From: Gudongella sp964575895
GTDB taxonomy: Bacteria > Bacillota > Clostridia > Tissierellales > Tissierellaceae
Direction of reading: 5' to 3'
Assembly (NCBI GenBank): GCA_964575895.1
Contig: CAZNTE010000002.1
Coordinates: forward strand, 62,001 to 126,000
Length of the DNA stretch: 64,000 nucleotides
A model generated the notes under the pieces. The model ran no database searches, was not told where the DNA came from, and worked only from the letters and a program-made list of their open reading frames with translations. Below, one piece after another: positions 59,920 through 64,000 of this stretch. Each line of letters begins with the position of its first letter. Position 1 is the stretch's first letter. The position numbers and the translations under genes were made by a program.

Positions 59920-61281
59920 CTATCTATTTATTATTGTTACATCTACTCCAGTGTAGTAGAATTTTAGAATCTGGTCATAGGTATATCCTAATTTAGCCAT
60001 TTCTATAGCACCATATTGGCTCATTCCAACTCCATGCCCATATCCCTTTCCATTGAAGGTAATTGAGTCTGATTCAAGTTGAATCTCTGTATTGAGCTTA
60101 GTTATACCAACAACACTTAAGACTGCAATGTTTTTATTTTCAATAGCAAAATTTCCACTATTTGATATTATATTTAGGTTTTCACTTGGCAATATAGTCT
60201 TAGAAGTATCTGAACCTATGATATTGATATTCTGATCTTGCTTGATTATTCCATTGTCCACTGAAAATAAAGTGCTCTTTAACTGAGTTGTACCTAAGAC
60301 ACTTCTTAGGATTGCTCCGGTTATTTCTACCTGATTGCTTGTTCCTGTTATTCTTATATTAGATACCCTCCCAGAAGGAAAAGTTGCCAATACTTCCATG
60401 TCCTTAACCATACCTACATCAGTGCCATGAGCAATTAGTCTTTGAGAGATTTCAGATTTTGTCATAGTAAATGACCACGTAGAACCGTTTGAGTTTAATG
60501 AAAATGGATCTACTACACCAACTAAATATGGTTTAGGACTTCTCCATACATTCTCACTACTGGCAGTATGGCCTCCTGAATTGGAGTGATAGACAGTTTC
60601 TGCTATTGTTCCATTATATGTTGCCACCATGCCCTTAGTTTCATCAATTGCTCTATTGGAATTTGGATTTTCTCCATCAAATCCAGCATAAACCTGACAA
60701 TGCACCGTATCACATAGATTAAATCCTTCAGCTATATGTTTATTAATGTTTGAGTAAGTAAATCCCCTTGCAGTAACAGCCTGTGCCTTTATAGATTCAA
60801 TTGGTGCTGATGTTGGAAATTCCTTGGGTAAAACTCCAAATAGATATTTCTCAACGCTAATATGGTTAATCACATTATACAACCCAGAACCCTTAATTAA
60901 ATTTACATATCCTCTGTATCTTGCGCCACCCATACTTATTACTCCATCGACTCCTGATTTAGTACCTAAAATCATACTACCATCACCCGGCATGGAATAG
61001 ATCAATGCTTTACTTGGACTGTATACATCAATCCTTCCTGCTTCCACATAGGTTATTAGTACCGATGAGGTATTCAAGTCAAGTATTTCTTGTGTTTTGT
61101 TATCTTTTGAAAAAACCATTAAGGACTCAGATGCATCTATCTGTAAGAACTCGTCAAATAGATATGTTTTTCCTACTTTAACATCCACAAAATATGAATC
61201 AGCTGGTTCACTTATAAAATCATTTCCCATTAGGGTTATTGCCAATCCAAATATTAAAAATGCAATTATTATTCTTCTCAA
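59920..61281 (-). CDS. SpoIID/LytB-domain protein (putative murein-acting)
   Basis: The 453-aa protein has a signal peptide or membrane anchor (MRRIIIAFLIFGLAITLMG), a region of unknown fold, and the SpoIID/LytB domain with VEKYLFGVLPKEFPTSAP, AVTARGFTYS, ETVYHSNSGGHTASSENVW and the final GKGYGHGVGMSQYGAIEMA. True SpoIID is a lytic transglycosylase of engulfment; this copy between ruvB and queA is a common Clostridia locus, so it may be SpoIID-like rather than SpoIID itself. Start is TTG after GTGAGGA. Confidence 0.88.
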   Translation of the reverse strand: MRRIIIAFLIFGLAITLMGNDFISEPADSYFVDVKVGKTYLFDEFLQIDASESLMVFSKDNKTQEILDLNTSSVLITYVEAGRIDVYSPSKALIYSMPGDGSMILGTKSGVDGVISMGGARYRGYVNLIKGSGLYNVINHISVEKYLFGVLPKEFPTSAPIESIKAQAVTARGFTYSNINKHIAEGFNLCDTVHCQVYAGFDGENPNSNRAIDETKGMVATYNGTIAETVYHSNSGGHTASSENVWRSPKPYLVGVVDPFSLNSNGSTWSFTMTKSEISQRLIAHGTDVGMVKDMEVLATFPSGRVSNIRITGTSNQVEITGAILRSVLGTTQLKSTLFSVDNGIIKQDQNINIIGSDTSKTILPSENLNIISNSGNFAIENKNIAVLSVVGITKLNTEIQLESDSITFNGKGYGHGVGMSQYGAIEMAKLGYTYDQILKFYYTGVDVTIINR

Positions 61282-61298
61282 ATCCTCACCAACTCTCT

Positions 61299-62309
61299 TT
61301 ATTCATTGGGATATGGTCTGTTAAAGTGCTTGTATGCCTTTTCAGTAACCATTCTTCCTCTAGGTGTTCTGTTTAGAAAGCCTATCTGAAGTAGATATGG
61401 TTCATAAACATCTTCTATGGTAACTCTTTCCTCACCTGTTGCCGCAGCTAAAGTCTCGACTCCAACAGGTCTTCCTCTAAAATTGTCTATTAAGGCTAAA
61501 ATTAATTTTCTATCAACAGCATCTAGCCCCAGCTTATCAACTTCTAGAATTTCCAGACCTTTATTGGCTGTATCTTCATCAATAATCCCATCTCCAATAA
61601 CCTGAGCATAATCTCTTACTCTTTTTAAGAGTCTATTGGCAATTCTAGGTGTCCCTCTGGATCTTTTGGCAATTTCGTATGCTCCCATAGGACTGATTTC
61701 TATATTTAGTATACCGGCAGATCTGGTTACTATTTCAGTTAAGCTCTCCACATCATAAAGATCAAGATTAAGCATAACACCAAATCTATCTCTCAAGGGT
61801 GAAGTCAGTAAACCTGCCCTTGTAGTTGCACCAATTAATGTAAACCTGGACAAATCTAATCTAACGGATCTAGCTGAAGGACCTTTCCCTATAATTATAT
61901 CCAGAGCAAAATCCTCCATTGCTGGATACAGTACTTCTTCCACAGTTCTATTGATTCTGTGTATTTCATCAATAAACAGAACATCATCATCAGATAGATT
62001 AGTAAGGATAGAGGCTAAATCTCCTGGTCTTTCTATTGCAGGACCAGATGTTACCCTAATATTTACACCCATCTCATTTGCAATTATATTGGCTAGTGTT
62101 GTCTTGCCCAATCCAGGGGGCCCGTAAAGTAGAACATGGTCTAAGGATTCACTTCTACCTTTGGCAGCTTGAATAAATATATTCAATTTTTCCTTAGCTT
62201 TTTCCTGCCCAATATATTCACTTATCCATTTGGGTCTTAGGGTTGCTTCACTTTCTAAGTCTTCCATATTTAAATGTCTGGCAACTATCCTATCTCTTAT
62301 TTCATCCAT
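61299..62309 (-). CDS. ruvB: Holliday junction branch migration ATPase RuvB
   Basis: RuvB is the hexameric AAA+ motor of RuvAB. The 336-aa protein has Walker A GPPGLGKTTLA, Walker B FIDEIHR, the arginine-finger region GATTRAGLLTSPLRDRFG and the C-terminal winged helix (GRPVGVETLAAATGEER, IGFLNRTPRGR). It lies 13 bases after ruvA. Confidence 0.98.
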   Translation of the reverse strand: MDEIRDRIVARHLNMEDLESEATLRPKWISEYIGQEKAKEKLNIFIQAAKGRSESLDHVLLYGPPGLGKTTLANIIANEMGVNIRVTSGPAIERPGDLASILTNLSDDDVLFIDEIHRINRTVEEVLYPAMEDFALDIIIGKGPSARSVRLDLSRFTLIGATTRAGLLTSPLRDRFGVMLNLDLYDVESLTEIVTRSAGILNIEISPMGAYEIAKRSRGTPRIANRLLKRVRDYAQVIGDGIIDEDTANKGLEILEVDKLGLDAVDRKLILALIDNFRGRPVGVETLAAATGEERVTIEDVYEPYLLQIGFLNRTPRGRMVTEKAYKHFNRPYPNE

Positions 62310-62322
62310 TTATATATCTCCT

Positions 62323-62910
62323 TTACATGGCCAATTGTCTTAATCCATGTTTTATAATCTCTTCTATGGTCATATGGTCAGTTTCCATTCCTCTAAGGGA
62401 TTTTTCCACTTGATATCTATTGTACCCTAAGGATATAAGTGCTTCAACAGCCTCATCATAATTTGTGCTTCCATGATGAATTGTCGTCTCATCATCCATA
62501 TCAAAGTTTTTATTAACCTTATCCTTAAGCTCAAGAACGATTCTCTCAGCTGTCTTTTTGCCAACACCAGGTCCCTTGGTCAAGGTGTCAATGTCTTTTG
62601 TAACAATAGCCCTTTGTATCTGACTTGGTCTTAAGGCAGATAGTATACCGCATGCAACCTTGGGGCCAACTTTTGATACATTTAATAGTAATTTAAACAT
62701 ATCCATTTCTTCTATAAATTTAAATCCGAAGAGGAACATCCCATCTTCTCTAACTATTAAACTGGTATGTATTTTCTGATTTTCCCTGTCCTGACTTAAT
62801 GCAACAAGGGTATTTACAGAAGTAGTGATTTTATAACCCATCCCATTGTTATCCAGAATAAAATAGTCATCCCCAATATGTACAACATCACCAATTATAT
62901 AATCTATCAT
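62323..62910 (-). CDS. ruvA: Holliday junction-binding protein RuvA
   Basis: RuvA tetramers hold the four-way junction. The 195-aa protein has an N-terminal OB domain (MIDYIIGDVVHIGDDYFILDNNG region), two helix-hairpin-helix motifs (VSKVGPKVACGILSAL, GPGVGKKTAERIVLELKDK) and a C-terminal RuvB-binding helix domain (YDEAVEALISLGYNRYQVEKSL). Confidence 0.97.
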   Translation of the reverse strand: MIDYIIGDVVHIGDDYFILDNNGMGYKITTSVNTLVALSQDRENQKIHTSLIVREDGMFLFGFKFIEEMDMFKLLLNVSKVGPKVACGILSALRPSQIQRAIVTKDIDTLTKGPGVGKKTAERIVLELKDKVNKNFDMDDETTIHHGSTNYDEAVEALISLGYNRYQVEKSLRGMETDHMTIEEIIKHGLRQLAM

Positions 62911-62922
62911 TTATATTTCTCC

Positions 62923-63417
62923 TTATCTCATTTTGAACTGATCTTTAAATTTAAGTGAACTTCCATGACAAATCGCCACAGCCAATGCATCTGCAACATC
63001 ATCAGGTTTTGGTCTTTCCTTTAAGTTAAGGAGAATTTTGACCATTTCCTGCACTTGTGCTTTTTCAGCTCTACCATATCCTACCACAGCTTGCTTTATC
63101 TGTAATGGAGTGTATTCGAATATCTCCATATTATTATCAGCTGCTACCAGAATTTCCACTCCTCTGGCATGTCCAACTTTTATTGCAGTCTTTACATTTT
63201 TGTTAAAGAACAACTCCTCAATGGCTAAATCCTGGGGATTGAACTTTTTAATTATCTCATCCAATTTCTTATAAATCTCTTGAAGCCTAATTGGAAAATC
63301 ATCTATAGCTGGAGTTAGTATTGCACCATAATCTAGTACTGTAAATTTATTTCCTATACATTCCACAACACCATATCCCACTGTTGCAATTCCTGGATCT
63401 ATCCCTAAAATAACCAT
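62923..63417 (-). CDS. ruvC: Crossover junction endodeoxyribonuclease RuvC
   Basis: RuvC cuts Holliday junctions symmetrically. The 164-aa RNase-H-fold protein shows the acidic active-site motifs ILGIDPGIATVGYG (D7 region), LAIEELFF and the C-terminal KPDDVADALAVAICH. GAGGT precedes the ATG, and ruvA follows by 12 bases. Confidence 0.97.
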   Translation of the reverse strand: MVILGIDPGIATVGYGVVECIGNKFTVLDYGAILTPAIDDFPIRLQEIYKKLDEIIKKFNPQDLAIEELFFNKNVKTAIKVGHARGVEILVAADNNMEIFEYTPLQIKQAVVGYGRAEKAQVQEMVKILLNLKERPKPDDVADALAVAICHGSSLKFKDQFKMR

Positions 63418-63489
63418 AATTTACCTCATTTCTTGGATTTGGTAACCTTCTAATATTGTACCATAAAATGATAATAAAACTAAACACAA

Positions 63490-63521
63490 AAATAAATCCC
63501 TCTGGTCAATCACCAAAGGGA
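63490..63521 (-). terminator. terminator after the CBS/ACT gene
   Basis: Minus-strand TCCCTTTGGT / ACCAGAGGGA stem (one G-U, 5-base loop) followed by TTTATTTTTG, 12 bases after the stop and ahead of ruvC. Confidence 0.8.
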
Positions 63522-63533
63522 CAATTCATTAGC

Positions 63534-64000
63534 TTAGTTACCTATTTCTCCAATTTTAAATCCTGCTTGTTGTATCTTCTCTATAATAGCATCAGGATTT
63601 TCAACATCAATTCTTAAGATTACTCTAACTACACCCATTACCTTTGCATCCAACTGGGTTAAGTTAATAATATTTATCTTTTCCTTTCTCAAAAGGTCGG
63701 TTAATCTTGCCAATTGACCTGGGATGTCAAACATATGAACAACTATTCTCTCTCCTGAGTCCAATCCAAATACATCGGCAAAAGCACTGAAGATTGAAGA
63801 GTGAGTCAATATACCTTCAAACTTACCATCTCTATCCACTGCAGCCAGGAAGGGTGTTCTTGCACTATTGAGTAAATGTGAGGCTTTATCGATTCTATCA
63901 TAACTCTTGATAGTTTCAAATTCCTTATTACAAACAGTATCAACTTTACATGTATCTAAAAATTCTTCCTTACTTGAATATTCATTTTCGAAAAATTCTC
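63534..64000 (-). CDS. CBS- and ACT-domain protein (AcuB-like), partial
   Basis: An open frame enters from the right edge without a start. About 155 residues are visible: the end of a CBS pair (LLNSARTPFLAAVDRDGKFEGILTHSSIF split over a beta strand) and a C-terminal ACT domain (VHMFDIPGQLARLTDLLRKEKINI, VMGVVRVILRIDVENPD). This matches the AcuB-type CBS-ACT proteins, thought to sense adenine nucleotides and amino acids. A GTG at 63839 lies inside the CBS domain and is not a credible start. Confidence 0.8.
   Translation of the reverse strand, partial: EFFENEYSSKEEFLDTCKVDTVCNKEFETIKSYDRIDKASHLLNSARTPFLAAVDRDGKFEGILTHSSIFSAFADVFGLDSGERIVVHMFDIPGQLARLTDLLRKEKINIINLTQLDAKVMGVVRVILRIDVENPDAIIEKIQQAGFKIGEIGN

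Noticed and set aside
63534..63839. A short standalone ACT-domain gene starting at the GTG at 63839
   Set aside because: The frame stays open past 63839 to the window edge and the upstream part encodes a recognisable CBS segment, so this is an internal codon of a longer gene.

Overview
The window is about 64 kb of low-GC (by eye roughly one third G+C), gene-dense chromosome from an anaerobic, endospore-forming member of the Clostridia; the look is Tissierellia-like, but that placement is an inference. Supporting signs are SpmA/SpmB and a SpoIID/LytB-type protein, the Clostridia marker pair SCIFF peptide plus its radical-SAM maturase, several other radical-SAM enzymes (RlmN, HemZ, a DUF512 protein), TPP and T-box riboswitches, RemA, DivIVA, SepF, PrkC/PrpC, and strong Shine-Dalgarno sequences that allow many TTG starts. 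Nearly every gene lies on the minus strand; only rpmB, rqcH and one tRNA-Pro are on the plus strand. No transposase, integrase, prophage or CRISPR array is visible.

Reading in the direction of most transcription (high to low coordinates): a CBS/ACT protein (partial at the right edge); ruvC-ruvA-ruvB, a SpoIID-like protein, queA-tgt-yajC; then scfA (SCIFF, only 48 aa) with scfB, secD, secF and a LapA-like protein; recJ-relA-dtd-MBL hydrolase-hemZ; a T-box-controlled aspS-tcdA-rseC-like-CstR/CsoR-like group; glyA; a DUF512 radical-SAM protein with der-plsY-gpsA; tRNA-Pro on the other strand; the Gram-positive division cluster (an unknown membrane protein, HlyD-like adaptor, yggS, sepF, yggT, ylmH, divIVA); lspA-rluD-pyrR; convergent rqcH; yicC-remA-gmk-rpoZ-coaBC; priA-def-fmt-yugP; rsmB-rlmN-prpC-prkC-rsgA-rpe.

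The most notable stretch is 6123-14305, inserted between rpe and the thiamine genes, which are close neighbours in Bacillus. It encodes a PAS-type sigma-54 activator and, behind a near-consensus -24/-12 promoter at 12296-12312, a tight seven-gene operon: lysA, spmA, spmB, an LD-carboxypeptidase, a cytosolic beta-lactamase-fold serine hydrolase, a YkfC-like NlpC/P60 endopeptidase and an L-Ala-D/L-Glu epimerase. Read together, this looks like an inducible intracellular route that breaks down cell-wall peptides to amino acids and turns meso-diaminopimelate into lysine, with SpmA/SpmB as candidate membrane components. The promoter and enzyme families are visible in the sequence; the integrated pathway is an inference.

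Beyond the island come a TPP-riboswitch operon thiT-thiN (thiamine uptake and pyrophosphorylation), a shared terminator with the convergent rpmB, and asp23-fakA-recG-rsmD running off the left edge.
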